Below, piece after piece: positions 44,317-55,338 of a stretch of 64,000 nt of DNA. The stretch's first letter is position 1, and each line of letters begins with the position of its first letter. The position numbers and the translations under genes are program-made. The DNA is from Sporopachydermia quercuum (Eukaryota; Ascomycota; Sporopachydermiomycetes; Sporopachydermiales; Sporopachydermiaceae). The notes below the pieces were generated by a model. That model saw only the letters and a program-made list of their open reading frames with translations, had not been told where the DNA came from and searched no databases. Location of the stretch: assembly GCA_001599295.1 (NCBI GenBank), contig BCGN01000011.1:310001-374000 (forward strand). Direction: 5' to 3'.

Positions 44317-47018
44317 CTAGGAAACGCATTCTTAATTATTAATTGATTAATGAAGTCGACATGAATCATATCCTTCCGTTACATTCAATNTGATACTCAA
44401 AAATGTAAACTTCTGCAAGTGAAAATGAATCTGACAGTATATTTTTCAAGGCTATCAGATGTTCCCTTGAAGTCCCTACTATTAAAAGGCTAATTTAATT
44501 CATTTTTGTGTTGATGTTGATTTCCTTAATCCTCATTGCCTTTCATCATTTCAACATAAGTCTTCGCATTAATCACTCGGCTATTGAACCCACGTTTAAA
44601 CGCTTGAATGAAAGGATTGAATACCTTGACTGTTTTGATAACTCATCATAATCCTCTATCCGGATAGTATTATGAAGGATTTACTATACTTTAGCTGAAT
44701 TTAGTAACATCGAAGTTTAATAATCAACACTTTATTTCCAATAACGTTTAAGTTATTCTAAGCCAAGCTTTTCAAGCTGGTAAACCATAACGTCAATTTG
44801 GAACCTTATTTACAGAGAAAGCCAAGTTGGAAAATTTGCAAGAAAAATAGGAAGAATAATGAAATGTCACTACTTCCATTTTGTTTCCATTATCCCTTAA
44901 AGCTGTTCAACTAAAATCAATAGCAGGGCAGATTAAGGGGTAGAATGTCGAATAATTTAATCAGCCAATTAAGACTTTGCTTTGGTTTCATAGTGAAAGA
45001 AAATTCATGAAACAAAATTCTAATAGGAATAAGAGTTTTGTTAATAATGGTTCTATTCAGGGAAAGGTGAAAATGGAAATAATGTAATAGGATTGAACAA
45101 CAATAGGCGAATTTTCTTTGTTCTTGGCATAATCTTTATTCATCAACAAAAAGAAGAAGTTATTTCTTGTTACTCTATGGTCACATCATTCATTGGCATT
45201 GCGAAGGAGACGTAGTGCTACTATGTTTCTGTTATTCCTTCACATATCAGTCTGTTACAGCCTTGAAAAAAAAAAACATCAACTATTAACACCTTATATC
45301 ATTCTTTGTGGTCAATTCAATAGGTGTAATAATATCGTTCCAATAAGAATACATTCAAATCACTGATTAATCAGATATATAAAATCCTCTGATCTAGCAG
45401 TATAAACTTTTGTTTAAACGTTTTTCTGATTCGCCCATCATAACAAGGCCAATAAAAGAAAAGAACTACGCTTGAAACTTAGGTATTGGTCTGTTATGTA
45501 CTTACTTGATATAATATAATTTGATATTCAATTCAGCTAAAGCTTACTTGCTATTATTTTTAACTTGATTACTTAAAAGGGGTGCAGATACTAAAGAAGG
45601 AAGCAACCCTTTCTTTATTGTTAGGAAGCTATGTGAATTAACTACATCTCTCCTTTATAAAAAAAACCTATATCAACTATGAAAACGGTGTGTTATATTC
45701 AGGCCATCTGGAATCTTTCGAGATTTATATTGTATACCACTGTCGTTATATCTTTTCTGTATAAACTGATTTGAGATATAAACTGTAACTGGATAACGTA
45801 AAGTATATATGACTAAATGCTTAATTATAATGCTTAACTTTAAATAAGTCTTGGCAATCCTGAGCTAAGTTGATTTTTTATTCTAGTAAAAGGAACTCGA
45901 AGTAGGGATGAAAGTAGGTTCAATAAGTAATATTATTCTTACTATGAATGATATTCTTTCTGGTTCTGAAAAACATCGAAGTTCAAAGTTCAGTACAAGA
46001 AGAGAATATCTTGAAATTGTTATTTCTACGTGGAGAAAGTTGAAGAAAACTGATGAAGATGTTTAATTTTCAACCGAATATAGTATCTACAGAAAAAAAT
46101 GAAAGAAACAAAAGGATGCTTGATGAATGGTGATCATTATAAAGGATATTATGAGATATGGTTAGTTCAATTCTGAGGAGTTAGCCATGGAAATAAAGTG
46201 AACAGCTCTCATTGTCTAACATTTTGCAGGAAATCTGGTAAATCAGGAAATTCTGCTTCTACAGGCAACATCATTNAATCAGTGGCATCTAGAACAGTTA
46301 GNTAACCCCCTGAATTGATTATGCATTACTATAGATACATAGAATTCAATCAATATTAGCAAACCTTCTATTTGCTGAAATTTCTAGTTGAAATGAGTTT
46401 TCATCTCAATATGTATTCTAAATAAAGTAACCTGATGCTTCAGCGCTGCTTTGCTAGCGAGAAAAATCATGAACGGCTTCATCTGAAACTAAGAAAAGAT
46501 TGAATGAAAACTTGATTGATTTATGTATGAACTTTATTACTATGGATGATTATTTCCCGCTTTCAAACGATTTGTACAGAAGAAAATTAGTATAGTATAG
46601 TTAAAGTTGTAAACCTTGCTAACATTTGATGTGCGATATACTCTTATTTCAATTTACATTTTAGAATTAGCATAGCGTATGAATAAGGTTTTACATCAAC
46701 TATCGTACAATGGAAATTTGAATCAATTGAATAACATTTTTTTCCTTCCTTTCAACATTCACTTACTTAGTTAGAACTAATCCTAATTCATTATATATAC
46801 TGGTATAGCTGCAATTATTCATAGCATCATACAAATTATAACATGCTGCTTCTTTTGCAACATTCATTTCAATTTGATAGTTCTATCGTCAATTCTGTTC
46901 TATGGTTTGAATATTAGCATTAGCCGATATTTCTCTTTTATTTGTATTCGTTCTATTCAATATTCTTATCAAATAGAACAAATATTATCAAATCCTATAT
47001 CATATATAAGTCTCCATC

Positions 47019-48176
47019 ATGGTTAATAGAGTATTTTCACCGCAGGTGTTCTTTATTGTCTTCCGTGAGACTTTAGAGGCATCCATCGTTGTCTCAGTTT
47101 TACTTGGTTTCTTAAAGACTGGTTTAGGAGGAGCCAAGGACAAAACTATTTATAAAAAACTTGTCAAACAGGTGTGGATCGGGTCTTTTCTAGGCCTGTT
47201 TATATGTTTGGCGATTGGTGGTGCGTTCATCGGTGTTTTCTATTCGTTAGGTAAAGATCTTTGGGGTAAATCAGAAGATCTTTGGGAAGGTATCTTCTGT
47301 TTGATTGCTACCATTATTATTACACTTATGGGATTGCCATTGTTGAGAATTAATAAGATGCAAGAAAAATGGAGAGTCAAATTGGCCAAATCTCTTGTTG
47401 CCAAGAGAGAAAATAGAAGGGACAGATTGAAGATTGGTTACTGGGGTAAGAAATATGTGATGTTCTTTTTACCTTTGATTACTGTACTTCGTGAAGGTCT
47501 TGAAGCTGTGGTCTTCATTGGTGGTGTGGGATTGGCTACCCCTGCTACTTCTTTCCCATTGCCAGTTGTTATTGGCTTAATTGCTGGTATTGCTGTTGGT
47601 GTTCTCATCTACTACGGTAGTGCTTTTGTTTCAATCAAAGTGTTTTTGATCATTTCCACTTGTATCTTGTATTTAATTTCTGCTGGTTTATTTTCCAGAA
47701 GTGTTTGGTACTTTGAAAGTTATATGTACAACAAGAAGACAGGTGGTGATGCTTCTGAAAATGGTTCCGGTCCTGGTACTTATGATATCTCTCGATCTGT
47801 TTGGCACGTTAACTGTTGCAATCCTGAAACCGATAATGGTTGGGATGTCTTCAATGCTTTATTAGGCTGGCAAAATTCCGCCACTTATGGCTCCGTTATT
47901 TCTTATAATGTCTACTGGATTTTCTTGATGTTAGTCATTGCAGTCTTAATATTTGAAGAAAGGACTGGACATTTACCTTTCTTGAAGCCTGGTCAATCCT
48001 TAAAGTTCTGGAAGAAACATGATGATGTTTCTAAAGATGCTGAGATCATCAAGAAAGCTGAACAAGCTGATATCTTCAGGGAGATTCAGGAGCAAGAAGC
48101 TTTGAAAAATACTGGTAGTTCTGAAGAGTCAACTGGAAGTTCGAACAAAGACGTCGAGTTGAAGGAAGTTAGTTGA
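47019..48176 (+). CDS. FTR1: High-affinity plasma-membrane iron permease Ftr1
   Basis: Ftr1 transports the ferric iron produced by Fet3. The frame encodes 385 residues, near the usual 400. Multiple membrane helices are visible, with the two conserved RExLE motifs: R16-E17-T18-L19-E20 in the first helix and R158-E159-G160-L161-E162 in a middle helix. An extracellular loop with paired cysteines (HVNCCNPETDNGWD) precedes the last helix. The charged cytosolic C-terminal tail is rich in Lys, Glu and Ser, as expected for regulated trafficking. It is divergent from FET3 across a 5 kb gap and convergent with POB3. Confidence 0.96.
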   Translation: MVNRVFSPQVFFIVFRETLEASIVVSVLLGFLKTGLGGAKDKTIYKKLVKQVWIGSFLGLFICLAIGGAFIGVFYSLGKDLWGKSEDLWEGIFCLIATIIITLMGLPLLRINKMQEKWRVKLAKSLVAKRENRRDRLKIGYWGKKYVMFFLPLITVLREGLEAVVFIGGVGLATPATSFPLPVVIGLIAGIAVGVLIYYGSAFVSIKVFLIISTCILYLISAGLFSRSVWYFESYMYNKKTGGDASENGSGPGTYDISRSVWHVNCCNPETDNGWDVFNALLGWQNSATYGSVISYNVYWIFLMLVIAVLIFEERTGHLPFLKPGQSLKFWKKHDDVSKDAEIIKKAEQADIFREIQEQEALKNTGSSEESTGSSNKDVELKEVS

Positions 48177-49379
48177 TTTATGTAAGAAACTTCACTTAAT
48201 TGTTAATGATGAAGATTGATGGTGTTTTATTTTATAGGGGGTATAAATGTATAAATTATGTTACCAATAAGCTTAATATTGAAAGCGAAGATTATGTCAT
48301 GACTTTGAAATTGAAATACTGAAGAATTCAATCTTTATTTCGTAGGGCGCCCTGAATTGTTGTATTAGTATGAAAATTAGTATTATAGAAGTCCCATTGA
48401 TTGTCAATATGTGATAGTCAATAGTGTATCAGTTTCACAAATAGTGTCTATTGTCATGCAAANTATAATAATAGTGTCTCTCTCAATAAATCTAAAGAGA
48501 TTGGAAGTATCATTTCTCTCTACTTTCTTTGAATCTCACTTCGTTCCTTGTTTCAGGAATAGATGCTTCCTACATATACTATCAATTATCTCCTGTATTG
48601 TTCATTCACATAAAAGCAGAATCATACATAGAACACTCAACTATTTTCCCAAAACAGTAAAAACAACCTATTTTATAACCTGCGAAGTAGAAATTTATTT
48701 TATTAGTAAAACACTGTAAAACACTGTATTTATTGATTCGAATGCTAAGTAAAACAATGACGATCCATATATCAGTCTATCACAAAGTATCATCATGTCT
48801 CCAGTATTTGGAATTGAATTCACCTTTGAGTACACTTCAATGGCAAGCTAACTAACCGGAGCGCATCCTTGTCATACATATGCTTTTCATAGAAGCAGTT
48901 TTCAGTTTAAATCATTTCCTTTGCGGCAGTCCATAAAATCTCCTCTTCTGTCTCATAGGCATATTGTGTGTAGACATTCGTTCATTCATAAGGATGAGCT
49001 CATTTTTACACTCATACGGTTTCTGGTATTCGATTTGGAATCGGATTCTCCCTTCTTCTTCTATTGGACATTCTTTCATTGATAGGCCATTTGTTTAGAT
49101 CAAAGATTCAGTTTATTCTATTCTCTCTTGCAGCCGTACTTTCGATTCGAAAGCATGCTTGTATGGCGGTTCTTTCCTGGTATCCGAAAACCTAAGGTTA
49201 ACCTATCTTCAAACAGGAAATCCACTTTTCAATGACCTTTTATTTTTTATCATGAGAACGATACTAACATAAACAATTAACCACAAGCAGTGCAGTAATA
49301 CAATACAACAACATTTAACATATCTACAAAAAATCATCTACCAAATAATTTGACAAAACTCATTCTATTCTACACACAA
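48177..49379. other. Convergent intergenic region FTR1/POB3
   Basis: This 1.2 kb between two stop codons holds no recognisable gene; a 102-codon frame at 48411-48719 contains an N and no protein signature. For a convergent gap it is rather long, so an unannotated RNA is possible, but I cannot support one. Confidence 0.45.
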
Positions 49380-51002
49380 TCATTTTTTAGATCTCTTCTT
49401 AGGCCTATCATCATCAGAATCGCTCATATTACTATCACTTCCACCGGTGGCTTCAGAATCAAACTCTTCAGCAATATCATCATCGTCATTACTATCAGCA
49501 TTAAAATCCTCATCATCAGATTCCGAATCGTCATCGGCACTACCCATTTCAACATCGTCATCGTCAGANTCCGTTACAGGTAAATCCGTGAATTTCTGTT
49601 CATTCAAATCATTCTTCAACTTGATTCCTTTACTCTTGATGTATGCTTCTAATAACTGCTGTTCTTCCCTTGAAATGTTAGAGAATTGTTGCTCTCCAGC
49701 ACCAGATTTCAATGTAATCACCAAATCAAACGTTTTTGACGAGACAGTTGATGAGCCATTCACTCTAGATAATGTAATGAAGGCGATTTCAGAGTAGGGA
49801 ATATAAACAGTAGGTTTCGGTATGAAGAGGAAACATTTCTCCAAAGGATATAAATGACCTTCAGAAGCTTTCAGCGAACAGCTAACGCAAGGATCAGCGT
49901 TTTTACTCATAAATGATGATGGAACAATAACTTTTCTGCCAGTTAAACCCATGAAAATTTGAGACACTACTTCATGAGTTGCTTGATCGTACTTCATTTT
50001 CAATCCTTTCTCTTTGAACGATTCTTCGAACTCTTGTTCATCAACATTTAATTCTAATTCCAGTTCCTCATCGCGGAAAAATTGCATTAGTAAATAAGGA
50101 TATCTTGTTTGTCCTTGACGTAAAGGAGGATCGATTTGAACGACCAATACATGATGAATGCCATCAGCTCTTGGCAAAGAGAACATCTTTTGGATTTGAC
50201 GATATTGAATTTTATAGTCATAAGTTTTACCACGTAATCGCAATGAACTGCGATACATATCGATATCATATTTACCTCTTGGTGTGATGAAGAAGATTTC
50301 TTGGAAGGAAGCTGCTGCTTCCCCAGCAACAACACCAATATCAGCTTTCTCTTTGACCTGTTCATAGAATAACTGTGCAGCACTTTGTTCTTCGTTCTCT
50401 TCGTTTTCTTCTTCATTTTCGTCATTGCCATTCTCTGGTTTATCTTCCTTCGTTACAGTACCAGGGACATGAAATCTTAGTTCAACTAATTCATCACCGG
50501 CTTTGTTTCGCTCACTTGCAATGTTTAGTTCAATTGCCACTTCTGTTTTAGCGGTCAAATTGGTATTACTAACTTCATTATAAGGGATTTCAAAAGCTGG
50601 TCGATTAGCAACTTGAAACACCATTTCTGACTTAGCAAACTCAACTTTGCCCCAATTCCAACCTCGTACGCTGTGTTCACGATGTTCTAGTAGTGCTTTG
50701 AAATTTCTTTGTATTGACTGTCGAACTGGTTGGAAGTCATCTTCTGCAAATCCATCAAACACAATTACACCTCTTGTCTTCGATTGAACTCTCAATTCGT
50801 ATCCTCTTGATCCTCTGCTCCAAGAAACACCTACTATTTCACTTGATGGNAGTAAGAATGGTTCATTGATGTTTGATGCACTTCCACCCGCGTTGTGATT
50901 TGAGCCTTTCCAACCAAGACCAGAATCGGCAAATCTGACTTTGCCAGAGTTTCGGGATTGATTCAAGTAGATTTTCTCAAACTGGTCGACATGGAGACTC
51001 AT
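49380..51002 (-). CDS. POB3: FACT complex subunit Pob3
   Basis: Pob3 with Spt16 forms FACT, the histone chaperone that handles nucleosomes in transcription and replication. I use the ATG at 51002, giving 540 residues; the frame upstream begins only with TTG. The N-terminus reads DQFEKIYLNQSRNSGKVRFA, the start of the dimerisation domain. The structure-specific-recognition and tandem PH-like domains follow (for example SWSRGSRGYELRV and LRLRGKTYDYKIQ). A long acidic, Ser-rich tail ends in a basic RPKKRSKK patch. Undetermined bases at 49569 and 50850 are both third codon positions. It is divergent from DAK1, its neighbour in S. cerevisiae as well. Confidence 0.95.
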   Translation of the reverse strand: MSLHVDQFEKIYLNQSRNSGKVRFADSGLGWKGSNHNAGGSASNINEPFLXPSSEIVGVSWSRGSRGYELRVQSKTRGVIVFDGFAEDDFQPVRQSIQRNFKALLEHREHSVRGWNWGKVEFAKSEMVFQVANRPAFEIPYNEVSNTNLTAKTEVAIELNIASERNKAGDELVELRFHVPGTVTKEDKPENGNDENEEENEENEEQSAAQLFYEQVKEKADIGVVAGEAAASFQEIFFITPRGKYDIDMYRSSLRLRGKTYDYKIQYRQIQKMFSLPRADGIHHVLVVQIDPPLRQGQTRYPYLLMQFFRDEELELELNVDEQEFEESFKEKGLKMKYDQATHEVVSQIFMGLTGRKVIVPSSFMSKNADPCVSCSLKASEGHLYPLEKCFLFIPKPTVYIPYSEIAFITLSRVNGSSTVSSKTFDLVITLKSGAGEQQFSNISREEQQLLEAYIKSKGIKLKNDLNEQKFTDLPVTXSDDDDVEMGSADDDSESDDEDFNADSNDDDDIAEEFDSEATGGSDSNMSDSDDDRPKKRSKK

Positions 51003-53238
51003 TTTTGCTACGGTTGATAGGATATATAACCGCTGTGATATTTGATGTAGGACGGATGAGTTCCTGGTCAACTATTGTACAAACAGTAAACTAGTGACTA
51101 CAAATAAGATATTCCAATGATATTCAAAACTTCCAGTACAGCTAAGCGGATTCAAAAGTACAAGCAATATAAATGATGACTATTAGCGATTAATGGCAAC
51201 AACTCTTTTTTCAATTGATTGCGATACGCGTAACAAGAACGAAAAACCTGCTTGATTCTTATACACCCAAAAATCTGGAGATGAAAATGGTTTTCTGATT
51301 ATATAATCATTGATTTTTTCATTTCGTCCCAAATTAGATGGGTTCCTAACAAAGTCCAATCTATCCCTAGCAGGTGACCTCAAGTAAACCATACTCATCA
51401 CTCAGCGCGTCATCATACCATCATATCGTCCAATAAGGGGTGATGACTCCACTTCGCCTTTGTCCCTGAGAGTACAGTTTTTAACAGAAACGTTTACTTC
51501 TTTAACCAAGCTATTAGCTGTATAAATAAGTGGGCTACAGAAGTGAAACAATGGTTACATTTTTCGAACCAATGTAATTAATATAGCAATTGATCCAGAT
51601 TCCTGGGGCTAGAATGAAAATTTTCCTTTCGCGATGAACTAACATGACTCGTAATTATTGCCCGTTACAACATTTAAGCCCTATTCGGTTCTTTGACTGA
51701 AAACAGATGGTTACCCGAGCCAAGCAAAAGTTTCGTCCTTTCGTCATCCAAAACGTCTACATGCTACCCAGAATATCGCAATTTAGGATGAATTTTTATC
51801 AAAAAATCGACATTCAAAAGATCTGTTTCTTCCCTATTTTCAGCAATTGAATTTAAACAACAGAAAATGAAAAATTCGTTAATTAAATTGGATGTATCTC
51901 CAACTGACAGACCCTCCCGGAATAACTATAAGTTTGCTTTCAGAAAGTGTAAACCTTATTAGTATGGGGAATAAATCAAGTGATAGCCGATCGAATTCAA
52001 TCTTTCGGCTTAACTTCTGTTTCTAATTACTGGATTTCGCTATCACATCAAATTGTCTTTCTTAATAGCGATATAATTGTATGTAAACAGTGTTTGTTCT
52101 GATTATTGTATTGGCATCTTCATTGCTTAGCAGCTATAGTCTTCACATATCTCTCTTTTTTTCTTGACATAGAACATATGCGATCAATTGATCACACATT
52201 TCTGCAGCCAGGTACGAAAGAAAGTTCAATATATATCACATATTTCAGACCCTATTATCCACTATTAGACCCAGCTTCTGGTAATTCTTTCTTAATTAAC
52301 GAAGCATATCAACATCACCAAGGAATAATTAGGCCCCAAGCATGTTCTGTTCTATTCCCATCGAATTAACTAATAAAACTTCGATTCTTCGATAACCATT
52401 TACCCTGTCTTTCGCTCCAATTCTACTTATTGAACTTTATGTAAATTGCTATACTGCTCATAGTTATTACTATCTTCGTAAGGCTCTTCCTTGTTACATG
52501 ATAGACCCTCCCCCAAAACCCCAATTCATACTATTGTTCCGAATCCAAACTTTAATCCTAAAGTTCCCCCCAGTTGGATTACACCTTGGATCGGCCATGT
52601 TTTCAATTAACCTTTCTTTTTCCCTGTAATAAAAAATATAATTAAATATTCTTAAAACTTTGGCCATTTTTGACCCTATCTTTACAACACCAATCCACAG
52701 GACATACAGACCCCATTCTTTATTCTTCCTTCTTTTGTTCAGGCCCTCTTCTCCTAACATTTACACTCCTGCAAACCTTATTTTCCGCACCTGAATATCC
52801 CAACTCTGCTTGTCTGGGGGTTATTTGCCTTTCATAAATCGAAAAACTGGTAAAATGGCTATATAAGCTACAATTTCTCCACTTTCAATGGTTTCTTAAT
52901 AAATTATTCCAGTTCTCCATACATTTCCCTNCTTTTATTGGTTTGGTTTTTTGGCTTGTTTATTACGCATCATCACATCATATCTNCCACTCATAATAGG
53001 CTGTACTGTTGATTTGGTTTATTCTGTTTTTTCCATTGAAGAATCCTGAATAATTCGAATCCTGTACTAACGAGTTATTTCAGTAAAACACCTTAAGATC
53101 CATTGAAATAAAAATATCANTAGCTAGCGTCTATTATTCATAAGTTTATTATATACCTAGACAAAGGATTACCATTCTTATTCTCATTATCACCGTCACA
53201 GTCAGCATTGCAGATCACAAACACACCATATTATCAAA
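51003..53238. other. Divergent intergenic region POB3/DAK1, 2.2 kb
   Basis: Apart from the doubtful small frame listed next, no gene is visible. The DAK1-proximal part has long T- and C-rich tracts on the plus strand (about 52740-53060), a common feature of yeast promoters. Undetermined bases lie at 52931, 52986 and 53120. Confidence 0.5.
51183..51398 (-). CDS. Doubtful small hypothetical protein, 71 aa
   Basis: An ATG at 51398 opens a 71-codon frame about 180 bp upstream of the POB3 start. The peptide is basic and aromatic (DYIIRKPFSSPDFWVYKNQ), an unusually protein-like composition for an intergenic frame here. I do not recognise it. It could be a chance frame in the POB3 upstream region or an exon of an unrecognised small gene. 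Confidence 0.25.
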   Translation of the reverse strand: MSMVYLRSPARDRLDFVRNPSNLGRNEKINDYIIRKPFSSPDFWVYKNQAGFSFLLRVSQSIEKRVVAINR

Positions 53239-55005
53239 ATGCCAAAGGAATTTCAAATACCCGAAAACGTTTTGACTGCTTTGAAAGCAGTTGTTAAAGC
53301 TAACCCAGACGTTGTATTAATAGAATCCCAAAAAGTCATCTATAAGGCAACCGCCCCCGGGGAGAAAAGAGTATCGGTTGTATCCGGTGGTGGCTCAGGA
53401 CACGAACCAACTCATGCTGGATATGTTGGAAAGAACATGTTAGATGCCGCTGTGTGCGGAAATGTGTTTGCATCCCCAAGCACTAAACAGATTTTTGCTG
53501 CAATTGAAACTGTCAGTGATATCGAGAAAGGAACCTTGTTGGTTGTCAAGAACTACACCGGTGATGTTCTCAATTTTGGATTGGCAGGAGAAAGAGCTAA
53601 CGGAGCAGGATTCAACGTAGAAGCAGTAATTGTTGGTGATGATGTTGCCGTTGGCAGAAAGAAGGGCGGATTAGTTGGCAGAAGAGGAATTGCTGGCACT
53701 GTTTTAGTTCATAAAGCGGCAGGTACTGCTGCTCAACTTGGTAAGGACCTTTCTCAAGTAAAGCAAGTTGCTGAAGCTGTTAAAGATAATCTAGTATCAA
53801 TTGGCTCATCTTTAGATCATTGCGTTATTCCTGGCCGAAAATTCGAATCTGAAATTGGTGCTGATGAAATGGAAGTTGGTATGGGTATTCACAATGAGGC
53901 AGGTGTCTATAAATTATCACCAATTCCAAGCGCTGAAGAGTTATTGTCAAAACATATGTTACCTATGCTTTTAGCGGAAGATGATGAAGATAGATATTTT
54001 GTCCCCTTCAAGAAGGAAGATGAAGTTGTTTTGCTGATCAACAATTTGGGAGGAACCTCTAATTTGGATTTATTTGGAATTGCTCAGTTGGCCTTACAAT
54101 TATTGGACGACAAGTATTCTATTAAGCCAAAGCATGTACTAGTTGGTACTTATATGACAGCATTGAATGGACCAGGTTTTTCTGTTACCTTATTAAATGT
54201 TTCTAGAGCAACTGAATCTCTGAAACAACAAGGGTCTGAACTCTCAGTGTTGGATTTACTTGTTGCACCATCAGATGCCCCTGGCTGGATTAACATCCCA
54301 GTAGGAACCGGCAGTAAGCACGAAGCATCAACCGCTCAAGGTAAATCAACTGCACTTCATACCACTGATGCAGGCAAGTTTTCATTTGAAACCTTCAATG
54401 ANNTATTGCGAAATGGAGCTAAAGGTGTTGCTGAAGCTGAACCTACTGTTACCAAGTATGACACTATTGTAGGTGATGGTGACTGTGGTACTACACTTTT
54501 AGCAGGTGCCGATGCTATTACTGCAGCTTTAGATGACAAATCGATTCCTTCTGATTCATTAGCAGCTGCTGTCACCAAATTAGCTGATTTGGTTGAAGAT
54601 AGTATGGGAGGTACTTCTGGTGGCCTTTACTCTATTTTCTTATCCGGTTTAGTTAAAGGGATTCAAAGTGAAATTGGTGGAAACGAAGTGAACGTTGAGA
54701 ATATTGCTAAAGCTTTAAATATTGCTAAGGACACTTTATTCAAATACACTAGAGCCAGAGTTGGTGACCGAACTGTTATTGATGCTTTAGAGCCGTTTAT
54801 TGATGAGTTAACAAAAACTGGTGATGTTAAAGCTGCTGTTGCTGCTGCTAAGAAGGGTAGCGAATCTACTAAGGAATTAGGCGCTAAGTTTGGTAGATCA
54901 AGCTATGTTTCTGAGAACCAATTTGGTTCTGACGATGATAAGATTCCTGATCCTGGTGCCTATGGTTTGGCTGCTTTCCTTGAAGCTGCTTTTGCTAAAT
55001 GGTGA
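53239..55005 (+). CDS. DAK1: Dihydroxyacetone kinase
   Basis: This ATP-dependent enzyme phosphorylates dihydroxyacetone and detoxifies it in glycerol and methanol-type metabolism. The 588-residue frame has the DhaK domain first, with VSGGGSGHEPTHAGYVG for substrate binding and H218 (in GMGIHNEAG), the residue that covalently holds the substrate. The DhaL nucleotide domain follows, with D413 and D415 in GDGDCGTT for Mg-ATP and EDSMGGTSGGLYSIF. Codon use appears biased to preferred codons, suggesting good expression. The N pair at 54402-54403 lies in the linker between the domains. It neighbours POB3 as in S. cerevisiae (YML070W/YML069W), though the relative orientation differs. Confidence 0.95.
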   Translation: MPKEFQIPENVLTALKAVVKANPDVVLIESQKVIYKATAPGEKRVSVVSGGGSGHEPTHAGYVGKNMLDAAVCGNVFASPSTKQIFAAIETVSDIEKGTLLVVKNYTGDVLNFGLAGERANGAGFNVEAVIVGDDVAVGRKKGGLVGRRGIAGTVLVHKAAGTAAQLGKDLSQVKQVAEAVKDNLVSIGSSLDHCVIPGRKFESEIGADEMEVGMGIHNEAGVYKLSPIPSAEELLSKHMLPMLLAEDDEDRYFVPFKKEDEVVLLINNLGGTSNLDLFGIAQLALQLLDDKYSIKPKHVLVGTYMTALNGPGFSVTLLNVSRATESLKQQGSELSVLDLLVAPSDAPGWINIPVGTGSKHEASTAQGKSTALHTTDAGKFSFETFNXXLRNGAKGVAEAEPTVTKYDTIVGDGDCGTTLLAGADAITAALDDKSIPSDSLAAAVTKLADLVEDSMGGTSGGLYSIFLSGLVKGIQSEIGGNEVNVENIAKALNIAKDTLFKYTRARVGDRTVIDALEPFIDELTKTGDVKAAVAAAKKGSESTKELGAKFGRSSYVSENQFGSDDDKIPDPGAYGLAAFLEAAFAKW

Positions 55006-55338
55006 TTGGATTGGTTTGTTGAGTTGAAAGGAGCAATTGAAGCAGAGGAAAGCAAAGAAAGCAAGTAAATATTAACGAATGATTTTACATGATTTATAAA
55101 GCATTTGATGTGTTGTAGAATAAAATAAGTCAATAATTTTCAATAATTGTAGACTTGACTAGTTGATGGATGTTATAATAAAAGTAGACTCATTTCATAA
55201 TACCCTATTTCCCCTGTAATAACTATAATATATAAAATACTTATACCATCTTTACATAACCATCTCTGCCTCGTAAAACATCCTCTTGGCCTTAATCTTA
55301 CACACTAATAAAATACATTAAACCTACATCACCAAAAT
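55006..55338. other. Convergent intergenic region
   Basis: This short AT-rich stretch lies between the DAK1 stop and that of the Ser/Thr-rich membrane protein gene. No gene is visible. Confidence 0.5.

Larger units (their letters stand above)
41989..47018. other. Large divergent intergenic region FET3/FTR1, 5 kb
   Basis: No gene is convincing in this AT-rich block; the frames present are short and without recognisable protein character. It contains an exact ATCAGATAA (43235-43243), the consensus of fungal iron-responsive GATA repressors (Fep1/Sfu1/Sre1). About ten WGATAA cores occur, including 46966-46971 and 46985-46990 near FTR1, but that is roughly the number expected by chance. Repeats are listed separately. 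Six undetermined bases occur. It may be a long shared iron-responsive promoter, an origin or another chromosomal element; sequence alone does not decide. Confidence 0.45.

Noticed and set aside
41989-47018. Enrichment of GATA (WGATAA) sites for iron regulation
   Set aside because: About ten cores occur, but at this base composition roughly that number is expected in 5 kb. Only the single full ATCAGATAA match was kept, with low confidence.
41989-47018. Centromere in the large gap
   Set aside because: No CDEI-CDEIII-like arrangement, long inverted repeat or satellite is visible. The gap alone is not evidence.
51436-51475. C/D box snoRNA-like TGATGA and CTGA motifs
   Set aside because: The boxes are too close together and there is no terminal stem, so this is likely chance.
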